A DNA stretch of 64,000 nucleotides, taken from Polytrichum commune. Lineage: Eukaryota > Streptophyta > Polytrichopsida > Polytrichales > Polytrichaceae. Shown here piece after piece: positions 24,401 to 36,129 of the stretch (within the stretch, counting starts at the first letter, position 1; each line of letters begins with the position of its first letter). The stretch is taken from contig OX485808.1 of the NCBI GenBank assembly GCA_950295325.1, positions 31,893,180 through 31,957,179 of the forward strand, read 5' to 3'. The position numbers and the translations under genes were made by a program. A model generated the notes under the pieces. It searched no databases. It saw nothing but the letters and a program-made list of their open reading frames with translations, and had not been told where the DNA came from.

Positions 24401-25009
24401 TTCGTAGAACACCCTTGGCCATACCCCAGGGTAGTGGCGTTGGATGTAATGCTACTTCACCCTTTGGACACATTACAATGTATAGATATAGTAGTTGTCC
24501 TATATGCTTACGATGTTAAAACTCTCCTTCGTTTGGTACCGTTCCCCCGTTGTCATGAAACCTCACTTTGAACATCCAAGTAACTTTATACTTAGCCTTA
24601 AACTACCCTATCTCGAGCTTGACTTGGAGTGGTGAACCTCTCAATAGTTTGATCTTTGGATGAAAGCTTGTCAACCCTTAGACTTGGATTCTCGATGTTC
24701 AAGCTCTCTCAACGTGTGTGGCCTAGTGTAAAGAGCCCTAAGTCGGCCGATGTGAGCTTAGATGCCTTCCCTATATTTTATGAGGGAGTAGTCCCAAAGA
24801 ATGCGACACACAAACACCTTGGGCAAAGTGACCAACAACGTACCAACTACGAGAATGCCAACACTCATAATGAGTGTGGGGTCACCATGTATCCGATCAT
24901 GGCGCACTCTTTGACAATCATGGTGTGTTGAGGTCTTTGCCTCCCACATTTGAAATAAAAATGCATCTAAAATGTTTTCCCATGGGATGAGAGATGGCCA
25001 CACAAAAAA
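21476..25009. other. Intergenic; CpG-richer patch and minor repeats
   Basis: The stretch 21480-22330 is CpG-richer than its surroundings (ACGACGCGGCGTATAG; TAGTCTAGTCTAGTCTA near 21880-21896) and has an imperfect palindrome around CTACGTAGTACTACTACTAC (21819-21838), but no recognisable protein. The stretches 22590-22700 and 22980-23080 share TCAAGTTTGAC-like and GTGCCTCCTCATGCAATTAA-like blocks, a diverged duplication. An (AAAT)n tract lies at about 22902-22921 and a poly-C near 24084. Open frames at 23404-23860 and 24130-24930 carry no motif I know. Confidence 0.4.
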
Positions 25010-25560
25010 ACTCACGACACCGTGTCAAAGGTATGTGGGTGTCGTTTGGTTCGTTTTTCATGTTCTCCAACTTTTACCTATTATTTTTTTCACCATGAAA
25101 TTTGTGTTGCAGTAGTAAATCTACGATGAAGGGTTCAACAACAACTGGACTGAAAATTGGACATGTAGTTATTTATGTGGCAAGGCTATAGTTAAGTACT
25201 GACACCAAAAGGACACGTGTCACAACAACATAAACTATATGCTCATATTGTAGACACCATCAATAGTTAGCATGAACGTGATCATTTTAAAGAGAATTGA
25301 CTTTGATTTCTAACATTTAACTTTTGCATCTCACCTCCAATTCTAAAACTTAAAATCACAACCTTTGTGATTTACAAAGACTCACACTACAAGGATTATG
25401 TACATTAAATAGATTTGAATACCCAAAATCTACCTCCTAGTGGCAAAGAACCAATGGCAACAACACGTGATCCTTGGAGTGTTATCATATGAGACAATTT
25501 TGTATTTTAATAAAGAAAACTGCAATTGTTCAATGTAGGGTTGAAAGTGCCCACAATATG
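25010..25560. repeat. Long-TIR element pieces, interrupted at 25561
   Basis: The stretch 25010-25170 resembles the inner right arm at 28020-28130 (GTTTGGTTCGTTTTTCATGT, AAATCTACGATGA). The stretch 25240-25560 resembles 52430-52660 (ACCTTTGTGATTTACAAA, GAAAGTGCCCACAATA). The second match stops at the pogo-like element starting at 25561. Confidence 0.55.
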
Positions 25561-26615
25561 CAATCCACCCTCGATAAGTGTTACCCCAATAAGTATTACA
25601 ATCGCATATGTGTTAAGGAAATTTGCGCTCCCTAAAAAAATTCCAAAAAATGCACTTATAAGTGTTAATTGTTGACCATTAAGAGAATCCATAAAAATTA
25701 TACTCCCCTCTCCAATGAATTCACCTCAACAAGTGTTAACTTGGATGAAAGTGGGGCTACAAAATTTTGTAACTTGGATGAATATTATTGTCACATGCAT
25801 ACATCATGCACACAATCACTTCTAATTGTATAGTAAATTAAAAAAATTGCTCAGAGCCCAATTTGCTTAGAGTTATTGCATCAACAATCATGAATTGTTG
25901 GAAACATACATGTATTCTTCCAAGGTTTTTTGACAATATGGAAGCAGAGGAGGCAATCGTGAGAGATAGAGAAGCTCAGTAAGCAATACATAAGAAATAG
26001 TTGGAAGAAATTACTACCTTATTGGAGCAACATGCTTTGGTATCTAAAGAGTGTGAAAGTGGGCCCACTATGAATGCACCGAGTTCATCAAATTGTGAAT
26101 TGGGATTTCATCTAAACAATCCCTACATACCTAATGAGGATGAAATTATAGGTATGTTTGATGGAGGAGGTAATGCAACTAACAATAAACCCATTGAAGA
26201 AGTTGACAATGTGCAAATATGTGATGTGGTGGTAGATAGAGTAGGATTCAAGGATGTTGAAAGTGCATTAGTGACCTTGAACAATGTTTGGAACAAAGAC
26301 CTACTGATGTTACGCCTTTCACCTAGAGCATTCAAACACTGAAAAAAGAAATAGGATCTTGGCGTGCACAAAAATTTCATTAAACCACTCTAGATTCATT
26401 CTTCCATTACGCTTAGATTTATGATGACATATATATCTTATGTATTTTCATCATTTATTTACACAAGTGTTATTTAAATTTATTTACATAAGTGTCATTC
26501 ATGTAAGTGTTACAAATCGGCGATGCTACTCCCAACAAGTGTTAAAGTGCTAACACCACATAAGTATTGTAAGTTTCCTTGCTCCGAATTGTTAACAAAT
26601 ATCAAGGGCGGACTG
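25561..26615 (+). mobile_element. pogo/Tigger-like element 2, 1055 bp, internally deleted
   Basis: Terminal inverted repeats are CAATCCACCCTCGATAAGTG on the left and, inverted, CAGTCCGCCCTTGATATTTG on the right. TA follows the right end (26616-26617) while TG precedes the left, consistent with a mutated TA duplication. Direct subterminal repeats of ATAAGTGTTA occur at both ends. A 3' transposase remnant lies between. CAGT-type ends and TA targets are known traits of pogo-family transposons. It is inserted in a long-TIR repeat (GTGCCCACAATA junction). Confidence 0.82.
25852..26416 (+). pseudogene. pogo/Tigger-like transposase, 3' part with stops
   Basis: Read in one plus frame: LLRVIASTIMNCWKHTCILP (about 25866-25925; the TI-x-NCW-x-HT-x-ILP block is typical of plant Tigger transposases), then MEAEEAIVRDREAQ with two stops, an acidic linker (EEVDNVQICDVVVD), FKDVESALVTLNNVW, a frameshift, then IGSWRAQKFH, a stop replacing Gln (TAA at 26381), and TTLDSFFHYA before the terminal TAG (26414-26416). 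With that Gln restored conceptually the tail would be a PIP-box. The catalytic DDE region and the N-terminal HTH are deleted. It is a pseudogene at least two mutations deep. Confidence 0.85.
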
Positions 26616-26836
26616 TAAAACCCCTAGGGTCACGTAAGTCATTTTAAAGGCATGCAAATGTCATTCAACTAACTTTTCTTAGTTGGACACGTATATTTGA
26701 TCGGTGTGTGGGTTGGCGAGGATCAAAAAACAAACACGATAAAAACACACATCTTTAAAACACATCAGACTACGTCCTCAAAATTATGAACTGCTCCACA
26801 TTCCATAATGAACACAATTGGGAGAGGACCTATGTA

Positions 26837-27482
26837 CAATAATCTCCCGCTTAAGTACGCACCCGTTTAAGTACGCATCCCGGTTAGGTGCGCATACTTT
26901 TTGACAAAAATTGGGGTTCATACTTTATTGTTTGAACATGTCATGCAGAGTCATTTGCCGCAAATGCACGAGTTTTTTACGCTTGACATTCAACGTCAGT
27001 TTGTTAACGTTTCGTTGAAATGTCTCAAACGATCATCGCAGTTCATCATACATCTATCCAACTTCCGTTTGAACATCGAAGCAAAGCAATTGGTCGTCGA
27101 TGTCAAGGACGGTGTTGTGTAGAGCTTCAAAGCCTTTTGAAATCGGTAGCACTTTCAAATTCATCAAATGTCTGGATTTCGTCATCGATAGGTGGTTCTT
27201 CTTCAATTCACATTGTTTCCAAAACTTCATCAACGTCCTCCAACGTACCAACACAATATTCGTTGTTGTTTGCGTCATCGATATTTAAAAAAACCGCTCA
27301 TTTCTTCTGATTTCACATTGTTGGGCTTCAGTCCAGCGGGTTGCCTCAGGTTTCATCCATTTCCCATTGAGATTCACTGAATCAGAGAGTCTAGAAAGCA
27401 ATATGAGTAAAGTACGCACCTACCAACTAAATGCGTACCAACGGTTCTAGTTCAAAGTGCGTACTTAAAAGGAAGATTACTA
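26837..27482 (-). mobile_element. pogo/Tigger-like element 3, 646 bp, nested
   Basis: Ends are CAATAATCTCCCGCTTAAGT (left) and, inverted, TAGTAATCTTCCTTTTAAGT (right). TA flanks both sides (26835-26836 and 27483-27484). TTAAGTACGCA and TAGGTGCGCA-type repeats lie near the termini. CpG content is high, implying recent arrival. Removing it rejoins the long-TIR arm of the surrounding element. Confidence 0.83.
26925..27300 (-). pseudogene. pogo/Tigger-like transposase, C-terminal fragment
   Basis: Minus-strand fragments in shifted frames: EPPIDDEIQTFDEFESATDF (about 27220-27160) resembles the acidic linker of Tigger-type transposases, and the terminus LRQMTLHDMFKQ ends at a TAA (26925-26927). 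QMTLHDMF is a PIP-box-like tail (Gln, Leu, Met-Phe at the usual spacing). Frameshifts and stops separate the pieces. This lineage differs in sequence from the two other pogo-like elements in the window. Confidence 0.68.
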
Positions 27483-27751
27483 TATTCAATTTAACACATC
27501 AACAAACACACCCTTCCAATAACCATAACTAAATCAGGGAAAGTCCGATTTTCAATCCGGTTTTTGCGGATGCTTCATCGTAGATTTGCTAATACAACAC
27601 GAGTTCCGTTGTGGTAAATCGAATCGGTAGAAGTTAGAGAACATGAGAAAACAAACCGAACAACACCCACACACGTTATACCTTTGTCAATCGAGCACGT
27701 AAAACATTTCTTCGTCGTCGCTACATTGCAGGTTTCTCAGGTTTTTTCTGA

Positions 27752-27940
27752 CTCCATGGCAGCCCTTTTGTGCTCCTTCGAGACCACCTGAGGCCAGCCT
27801 TTTATGAGCTCCTCTGCCACAACACAGACCCATTTCTAGCACCAAACTATGATGGCTTCGTCACCCTTTTGGCTTTCAACCAGGAGCCTGCAATACAGGG
27901 ATTTTCAGTACTTAGTCAGAGAGCCTATCTACCTGTCTGA
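27752..27940 (+). pseudogene. Captured gene fragment, 62 codons, source unknown
   Basis: An open plus-strand frame from CTC at 27752 to TGA at 27938-27940, inside the centre of the long-TIR element. Pieces such as LLRDHLRPAFYELLCHNTDP, FLAPNYDGFVTLLAFNQEPA and FSVLSQRAYLPV have normal protein composition and good codon use, unlike the AT-rich repeats around. It starts downstream of a possible acceptor (CTACATTGCAG at about 27721-27731) and has no ATG in this frame. I do not recognise the parent gene. It is probably an exon piece captured by the element; transcription is unknown. Confidence 0.55.
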
Positions 27941-28345
27941 CCAACAGCCCATTTCCTTCAGTTTCCGTTACATAGGGAGGTGGGTGCTCCTCGGTTTGCT
28001 TGCTTTTCCCATGTCTCTCCCCAAAATCTACCAATTCGATCTTACACAACGGACCGGAACGTGTGTTGCATTAGCAAATCTATGATGACGCATCTGCAAA
28101 AAACGGATTGAAAATCGGACCTACTCTGATTTAGTTATGGTTATCGGAAATGCGTATGTTTGTTGATTTCTTAAATGATTGTAGGTCTTCCTGATTGTGT
28201 TATCTGTTGAGTGTAGAGTAGGTCATAATTTTTTAGGATGCAGTCTGATGTCTTTTAAGCATGTGTCTTTATGATGTTTGTTCTTTGACCCTCACTGAAT
28301 CACACACCAATGAAATCTAGGGGCCTAATTAAGAGAATGAGCCAC

Positions 28346-30495
28346 TTAAGAGCCGTCCACCTTGAGGTAGGTGGGTTTTATATAAGTTACTTTTTCCGAC
28401 TAGCCCACTTCTTCTAGGATGTGAACATGATCGACGTACTATCGTGTGAGCAGTGAACGATGAGCCGTAACTTGTGAGCGGTGAGGATGGTAAAATATTT
28501 GGAGATACATCCACTAGTATCCTATTACTGTGGTATTTTGGCATAAATAATAACATGTTTGTTTATAAAACTATGAGTGGGAAGTTCACACAAAAGTACA
28601 ATCAACATAATGAATGCCTTTACTTGTTAAATCAAGAATTGCAAGCTTGGCATGAGTGTTTGGAAATGATTTTCAACATTGTCGTTAGATTCAACATTCA
28701 ATTTCTTCTTCTTTTTAAAAAGGAAAAAGAAGGCAAACACATTCCTAGTATCGAGCATGCTCTAGACTACATTTATAGAATTTATATGCTAAATATAGAA
28801 TGAAACACAACCATGCAACTAAATAATGTAATGAGGTTTGAGAAATGAATTGATGAAGGCATTGCGGAAACTTTAGAAATTGAAGTTTCTAGGCATAGAT
28901 GAAAGTACAAGAGCAAAATGCTCTCACCTATTAATGTCCACAAAATAATGAGCACATTCAATGTAGCCAATGTAGAAACCATGCATAGAACCTCCGTAAA
29001 TATCCCTATTGTCTTCATCCCCCCCCCCCCCCCCCTTCTCTTTGTCGCTAACATGTTCAATATGCTCCTCTGCCTTGACATCTACAAATGGCAGAGGTGA
29101 CGATTGTAACGTGACTACCTACTATGATGTGAAGGTGTTGAGGTTGGATTCACACCTTTGTGACCACATTTGCATGTAATGGGATAATTATGCAAGTGGG
29201 AGGGGACATCACATTTTTAATTTATAAATAAATAAAACTCAAATAGTTAGCATTCATTATTGGAGAGTATGTACTCCATCGGCAATTCGTGAAAACTTTC
29301 TGAATAGGTTCCTCATCATCATCGAGGGAGATCATCTTCCCCTTTGAGCCACCACTATGAGTTGAGGATGGAGTGTTGTATGATGGTGCCAAGATGACAT
29401 CGAATATGGCCGAGTCTCTCTCGAATGCAATGAAGTAGCGTTACTACACCAACAAGCATGAATAAATCTAGGTGCAATGTCCATATACATAAAGATTATA
29501 TCCAATTTTTGAAATTCATAAATACATTTTTCAAATGTTCATATAGATGCATAAGCATCAATAATTGATCCCGGTTTAGTCTACACTTCTAGTAAGAATT
29601 GCGAAGACTTCAAACTTTTTTCTTGTCCACCTCTCCATGATACATTGTTTTGATAACTTTTGCTTATTGAAAAAGGTTAGTAGCTCTATTAATATTCTCT
29701 CTACTACCCATGTTAGCTACCCCTTCTAGTATACACTACCCTACTACCTACACCCTTAGTACTACCATGTTACCAATGATACTATTCTCAAAAATTGTAC
29801 CAATTCTACCCACCCTCTAATATTGGTCGAAACTCATAATTGTACTACCTTATAACGTGATCTACTTACAACCGTATCTCTGTACTAGTTATATGATACA
29901 TCTTATGATTTACTCCATCTTAAACTAACAACGTTATAACCCTCCAACATGTGCTTATGCACTTATGTCCTTATTTATTTACCATATTTACTTCTACCTT
30001 CCTAACTTAGTCTATAATGACCAAGATTGCCGCATTATACTATAGGGGGTGGGTCCCTAGCTGGTGGTGATATTAAGGCGTTGACAAATTTAGTCCTCTT
30101 TATTCTAACACTAAGGCGGTAGGTACTCCTTGTTATTAGGGGAAATGAAGGTAAGACATACACAAATCTCGTCTCTCCAACACTTCTTGGAATTAATTGC
30201 TTACACAATGGTAAGTTGTACTGCAACCATAGAACAAGTTAAAAATCCCTTGAAATCCAATACTAATATTCTAAGGACCAACCCTATTATATTCATTAGC
30301 AAGGACGTATATTACAAAACCACCACTCCCTTGTACTACTCACCCACTTTTACACTTTCTAAGTAGGCACTAGGATTTGTGGTCAAAGAAACCCTTTGTT
30401 CACTATCCTAACCACTTCTTATGTGGTCATCCTAAGTGTTACAAGCACTATTCTTACATTTATCCTTCATAAATTTTCTCCTTCACTGATAGTTG
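28346..30495. other. Intergenic, no gene seen
   Basis: The stretch 28346-28440 repeats the inner end of the long-TIR arms (CGACTAGCCCACTTCTTCTA). A poly-C run lies at about 29020-29034. Open frames at 28474-28803 have no recognised motif. Confidence 0.4.
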
Positions 30496-30573
30496 CACTA
30501 GTAGAATACTATGCCCAAAAAAACCACAGCCGAAATTGGTTGCGGTTTTTTTGGGGATAGTTTTCTAGTAGTG
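30496..30573. mobile_element. Tiny CACTA-ended foldback, 78 bp
   Basis: CACTAGTAGAATACTATGCC at the left pairs with CACTACTAGAAAACTATCCC inverted at the right, with poly-A/poly-T and CC[AG]CA arms meeting around GAAATTGG. It is almost entirely stem. The CACTA end and A-rich subterminus resemble CACTA transposon TIRs. Confidence 0.7.
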
Positions 30574-30659
30574 TAACTGGTTGCCTCCTCAAACACTACC
30601 TTATTCTACCTTTGGCTAATTACTTCATAAAGCGGAACTCCTTGCGATGAGAGCCCGTA

Positions 30660-31350
30660 CCGAAGTTTTGTCAACACCGTTTACAAAGCATTTAAGAAAT
30701 CTAAGACATTTTGAGCTATCTTCAAGGTTACCCAAATGTTGATTTTTATGTCCTTGTCATTGAGCATACAAATTCCAATTTTTTAGATAATTTTCATAAT
30801 CACTTTGAAAGCCTTAAATAACGATGCAAGGGCCAATTAATTGTAAAGCATTTAAGAGAAATAAATGAAAATTTGAGCCAAATTTAAAGTTACCAAAATG
30901 TTGATATTTGTATCCTTGGCATCATAGGTACATTGTGACTTGATGAATGCTTAGGGTCAATTTCTTGGAGATTTGTCAAGGTCACTTCAAAAAACCCTCA
31001 AAAGTGATTCAAAGGCCATTTGAAAACCGTTTTAGAAATAAAATAAAATGTGAGAGATATAAAAAGTTGCCCAAATGTTGATATTTGTATCCTTGGCACC
31101 AAAGTCACTAATTTCAATACTTTGGGAATTTCCAAAATCACTTTGAAAGCCCTAGGAAGCGCTGCAAAGACCGTTTGTAAATCAATTGAGATTCTAAAAA
31201 AATGTGACCAAAATTAATTTCCATTTGTTTCATTCAAACCCAATTCTTATATATTGGGTAATTTTGTTGGGGCCGTTTGTAAAGCATGTAAAATAATTAC
31301 ATTAAAATTTGAAACCGGCTTTCAAGTGCTCAAAATGTTGAATTTCTGAT
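30660..31350. repeat. Degenerate tandem array, ~160-180 bp units, 4 copies
   Basis: Repeating order of landmarks: CCGTTTGTAAAGCATTTAAG, AAATGTGAG, CCCAAATGTTGATATTTGTA, TCCTTGGCA, AAATCACTTTGAAAGCC. The AAATGTTGA landmark falls at 30734, 30896, 31073 and 31333, so the spacings are 162, 177 and 260. This is satellite-like DNA and non-coding. Confidence 0.75.
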
Positions 31351-33485
31351 AGGGGATTGTTGAATCGATCACACACTGTATAAAATGACTATAATCAATG
31401 TGTAAGGTGCCGACAAGACTTTGACTTGTCATCCAAGTTGGCCAAGTTTATTAATTCCAACACATAGGTGATACCTTGCTCCTCTTCATGTGTGCGACAT
31501 GTTCATGTGTGTCATGTAGGTGATACATATTCTAACACATAGGTGATACCTGGTCGATTTAACAAACTACATGGTTGATTTAACAATTTCCTTCTAATAT
31601 TGAATAAGGACATTGACTTTTATTTTTCAGAGAAACATCTCGATGAAATGTTGGGTACCACCTAGAGACCGAACTATGTTCATGCATAAATTTTGGGTGG
31701 TGATCTTGACATGTTTAGGGATTCAATCATTTCATTACAATGTGTATTAGAATGATGGATCATTCGTATCATTATCCTTAAAGACTGCTCTTGTTTGAAG
31801 TTCGAGCATTTAAAAGATGTTACCATGATCAACACTTGAAGGATAAAACCACAATCTCATGCCATGGGTGCGATAGCAAATAATATACAATACATATGAT
31901 TGACTGTTGTGATACGCAATAAGTAGATGTCGCAACCCAAATATGATTTAGATAACTCTCTATGATCAAGATCACCTAACAACATATTTAATTGTGGTTG
32001 CAATTTCAACAAGAAAACCTTGGAAGGATTAGATGTACACAATACAATGAAGGATGTTGAAAAAAATAATACCATGTCACTCCATGTTGGTGGTTGTATT
32101 CTAATGTGGCCACAAAGGAAGGCTTCCACAATCTTTCAAAACAATTCAGATTTTTATAGACAATGAATTGGTCACAAGCTCTTAGTAGGTTCTTAAGGGG
32201 GACAACTAACATGTGTTGTGATATACATATGCGTTAAGAGGCTATTTATTTGGGGGTATCTTGATTTGATTGCACCCCCTTACACACAATTGTTATACAT
32301 AACACCATTTTTTTTTAGCAATTTCATTCATCATGGCTTTACTCAGATGGTGTAGTAGATGTACATTTTTAGCATGTTGTAGTTGTTGCAATTTTGAGTT
32401 TTTAACTAATAGCTTTTGTTGTTCCAGAGCATATGTGCTTGCACCCAATAAGTCAATATATCCCACACAATAATACATACTTTGCAAGTCTATAATATAG
32501 TAGCTAAGGCTCCCATTGAGAATTTGGCTTACAAAGTATACATATGGGAGGGGTGTTGTTTCACCTAGTTCTGTACAAATCAATAGGGTGCTATGAGTAT
32601 GCTCTTTGGATGCCACAAATTAAATTACATGAATGTAAACATGGGGATTTCTTAGAGGCACTGATGTTTATAATATATCTAAGGGGAGTTATTGTTTAAT
32701 ATAATTTGTTGTTGTCTACAAATAAAATGGCTATTGAGAATTTTAAAGTAGAGTTAAATGTACAAATCACATCCTTATAGATTTCGAGTAAGAATGATAG
32801 TTTTTGTGCTTACCTTATGACTTGAATGACCATTTGTTGGAAAATCTAGATGCTATCGTTTCCCTAGCTTCAATGACACATGTTGCATGGTCAAATTCTC
32901 ATGAGCTACATCATATGAATGAAAATTTCTTTAAAACCTTTCTCAAATTTGAAAGCAGAAGTGGATTGGGGACGAGGCATTTCATTTGCAAGCGAACCTT
33001 GGGATTAGATATTTAATCTAGAAGATGTTGGTTTCCAACTCCAAAAACACGGGGGTATTATCATAACATCAAATGTTGAAAGTTATCTTAAACATCCCTT
33101 AATTACGTTCTCATATCTAAGTTTCATCTAGTTCAAACACCCACTCCACCACCCGGTACTCCAAGACAACTTGGCACAATCCAAGTGCACATACTACAAA
33201 GCATCGAAACAAATGGGAGAGTCAAATACTTACAACATATGCCACAGTTGGTAAGATATTCTACTGGGTAACACTACAAACGGATATGTATCATGTATTT
33301 ATATCTAAGGTTGACTACATGATGGCGAACACCTCACTCTTATATTTTAAATTCTATAAAATTATACACATACATACATACATATAAAGGCTACAAATAC
33401 TCAAATTGTTGTTATTAAACCTTAATGTATACATCCACACATGCGTGTGTTTTCACACTCACAATACAACCAATGCGATGCCTCG
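31351..33485. other. Intergenic, no gene seen
   Basis: Short direct repeats of ACACATAGGTGATACCT around 31458-31545. Otherwise AT-rich without a recognised frame or element. Confidence 0.4.
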
Positions 33486-33660
33486 AGAGATTTTTGGGTG
33501 TGATGGGTCGAGATCCTAGTGTGTCCAAGTCCAACCGGTTACATCATTGACATCTTAAATTGGGGTGTATTCTATAAATTCCTCTAAAATGAGGGGTGAC
33601 TTTCATGAAGTCTTAAATCTCAACCACTTCATTTGTAAACTACATTGTCATGTCTAATTA
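33486..33660. repeat. Dispersed repeat family D, copy 1
   Basis: Shares GGGTCGAGATCCTAGTGTGT, CAACCGGTTACAT and CTATAAATTCCTCTAAAATG with copies at 35745-35945, 36130-36310, 37290-37500 (inverted) and 58205-58424. Confidence 0.7.
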
Positions 33661-34401
33661 GCGTGGACGGAGAAATTCATGTGGGCTAGAAGTTAGTGTG
33701 GCCCACATTAATTTCCAAATACTTGCTTTGGTTAACGTTAGGAATGTTATAGTACTTACCTTGCCTTGAATTTTCATCCGAATATGCATACAAAAAAAAA
33801 AACCACACAAACTTTTCACACATGAAATTACAATGAGCCATTTCAAATTTTTAGTCAAAAAATAGTGTGGGTAATTGGGAAATAGTGTGGCCCAGACTAG
33901 TTAGACAAAAGAGTGTTAGCAGCCGGTTCTCCCCATTCATTGGACCGGCGGCCATACCTAGTGCCTACTATTGTAGCTCGGGTGCGTCAAAAGAACTGAC
34001 AGAATCTCAGTTTGCATTGACCTTTTCATTGCCTTCTTTATATTACGTGGACCATGATTTTCTTTGTGGGAAAATAGGAAGTGAGCTTTGAGTGAGTCTC
34101 GTGCCTTAGTCCTCGTTCTCTTGTAAGGTCGTGTAGAGGGCTTTTATTTCATCCTTTACATGTGCCGGAATGTAGTTTCCACCTGGGATACATGTGGGTT
34201 CGGCGAATGTGAGCATGACATGTGGCAACAATTGGAGGAGGGAATATAATCATTTTGTGTTGGAATAGAGAGTCCTCTACAATTTGTTTAAGTTGGCCTT
34301 ACGTGGTCACTCCTCTTAACAAGGCAAGGATTATAATAAGGAATGGACACCAAGACAACGCGTGTTCTTTTGGAAGCTAGAAAATAATGATATGGTCTCA
34401 G

Positions 34402-34887
34402 TAGAGTTATCCGTAAAGTGAGCTGGTGTTTTGACAGATTTTGAGTGCACTATTCACACAAACCCATGGAAACGCAAAGTAAGGCTCTTGAATTCCGGGG
34501 CATAATACACAAGGCCAGGGTTTAGGGTCAGAGCTGGTATGCTTGTTTTTGGATGAGAGAATCCGCCTATTCGTGGTTGAGGCCGTCATGCGTGCTTGTT
34601 GATTTTGGGCGTGCTTCACTACTTACTTAGTCTTGTCTGCACCCCTAACAGAATTAGCGAAACATGGCGACATAATTAGCACCTCTGACAAAGCGACGCT
34701 AAATTCCAGGGGCGCGCTCGCAACACAGGAGCAAATTTTTTTTTCCACCATTTCCGGTCCCTCAAAAGATTTGTGCCTGTGTTTTTTTATAGCTACAGAC
34801 ACTTGCTCCACTTTTAGGGCATGTCACACAATTTTCTCAAATCCAGGCCCAAAACCCTCTCTTCAGCTCACTTTACGGATAACTCTA
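34402..34887. mobile_element. TA-flanked MITE with perfect 24-bp inverted ends
   Basis: The left end beginning TAGAGTTATCCGTAAAGTGA is an exact reverse complement of the right end over 24 bp (34402-34425 and 34864-34887). If the outermost TA is the duplicated target, the element proper starts GAGTTATCCG, as in TA-targeting Tc1/mariner-like MITEs. The inside is CpG-rich (GGGGCGCGCTCGC), and perfect ends imply recent movement. It has no coding capacity. Confidence 0.85.
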
Positions 34888-35744
34888 GTTTGCGACAAGT
34901 GTTTGATCCAACAATCAATCTGAATGTGAAACGTGATTCATATGTGGGCAAAAGGAGGTGAATGTTATTAAGTGTTGTTGCTATTCCTTCTTCTCTTGTA
35001 AGGTACTTAATATGGGCATGTGTTGCCCCGTGCATATGAATTATAGTCTTGGGCCATCCCCGCAGCCACTCAGAAAATGGCACTGCCAGCAACCAAACGT
35101 TTCCAAAACAATTGGCATCGTGGTAGGGCAACATATTCATCCCCGATTATCACTTTGTTGTATATTAGATATTGGCCTTGTGTGATCATGTACCTATCAT
35201 ATTTACATGGGATAAGACAAGGCTTGTAATTAAGAATGAATACCAAAACAACGCATGTTGTGAAGAGATTGGGTGATGTGCTCATAACCTATTACCCACT
35301 CTAGGTCCAACAATCAACCGGACTAGAATAATCTAGCTGACCAATTATGACTTATTGAACTCTCATGACTTTTTCATCTCCATTATGATGGAGGAACTTG
35401 AAATGACATTATGTCTTATTAATAATTGCTAACCACACAAGATTAAAAAAAAAAAAAAATCTCCTCTCTCACGCCCAAAATTGTATGTGGAGTTGAAATT
35501 GCCCACAATGGGGTATGTGGACCGCTACATTCCGGATTCAACAACGAAGACAACTGGGAAGGCCTATGTGATCATTCAAAAAGAAAAAAGAAAAAAAAGT
35601 CCACTTTGAATTCTTATAACATTTGCACCTTAATTCCAGTTTACAAACTTGAGATGACTACTTCTACGATTCGCAATTGCTAAACAGATGGCACAAATTC
35701 TAGAGCAGATCCACATGTCAAAAATCATGTGTAAACTACTAGTG

Positions 35745-35945
35745 TCCGGGGCGATTTTTTTAGGGCATAGTCGGTCAAAATCCTAGTGTTTCCAAGTCCA
35801 ACCGGTCACATGTCGTGATCTTTCGGTTTTTCTCTATATGAGTTTGAAGTATAGTGTTCCATGGACTACTCAAAAACGATGGGTAATTTTCCCAAAGTCT
35901 TGAACCTCAACCGGTTCAATTGTAACTAGCGGTCGATTCCTCCCC
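35745..35945. repeat. Repeat family D, copy 2
   Basis: CATAGTCGGTCAAAATCCTA..CCAACCGGTCACATG at the left and CCTCAACCGGTTCAATTGTA at the right. Confidence 0.65.
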
Positions 35946-36129
35946 ATGCATCGGTGTAAAACTCTAAAGTTCAAAGTGCCCACAATACTAGAGCCGCATG
36001 TACCTTACCCATTTTATTGCAACTTTTGTACTAAAAAAGAACCGACAATATCTCACTTCAACCGAGCCGTCAACCATCATCCTTCTTTATACGAAACATG
36101 AATTGAGTCATTTTTTTTTTCTCCTTTTC

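Larger units (their letters stand above)
26665..28345. mobile_element. Long-TIR, Pack-MULE-like element with captured sequence
   Basis: The left arm (26665-26836, resuming 27483-27690) and right arm (about 28025-28345) are reverse complements over several hundred bp. Paired blocks include GGTGTGTGGGTTGGCGAGGA with GGTGTGTGATTCAGTGAGGG, and CCATAACTAAATCAGGGAAA with CCATAACTAAATCAGAGTAG. Between them, 27690-28020 is GC-richer and holds an open gene-like frame. Long arms and a captured genic centre are the layout of Pack-MULEs. No transposase is present. Exact outer borders and the target duplication were not resolved. A pogo-like element sits inside the left arm. Confidence 0.72.

Noticed and set aside
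28474-28803. Plus-strand 109-codon frame
   Set aside because: AT-rich composition, no motif and no splice or promoter context; consistent with chance in this base composition.
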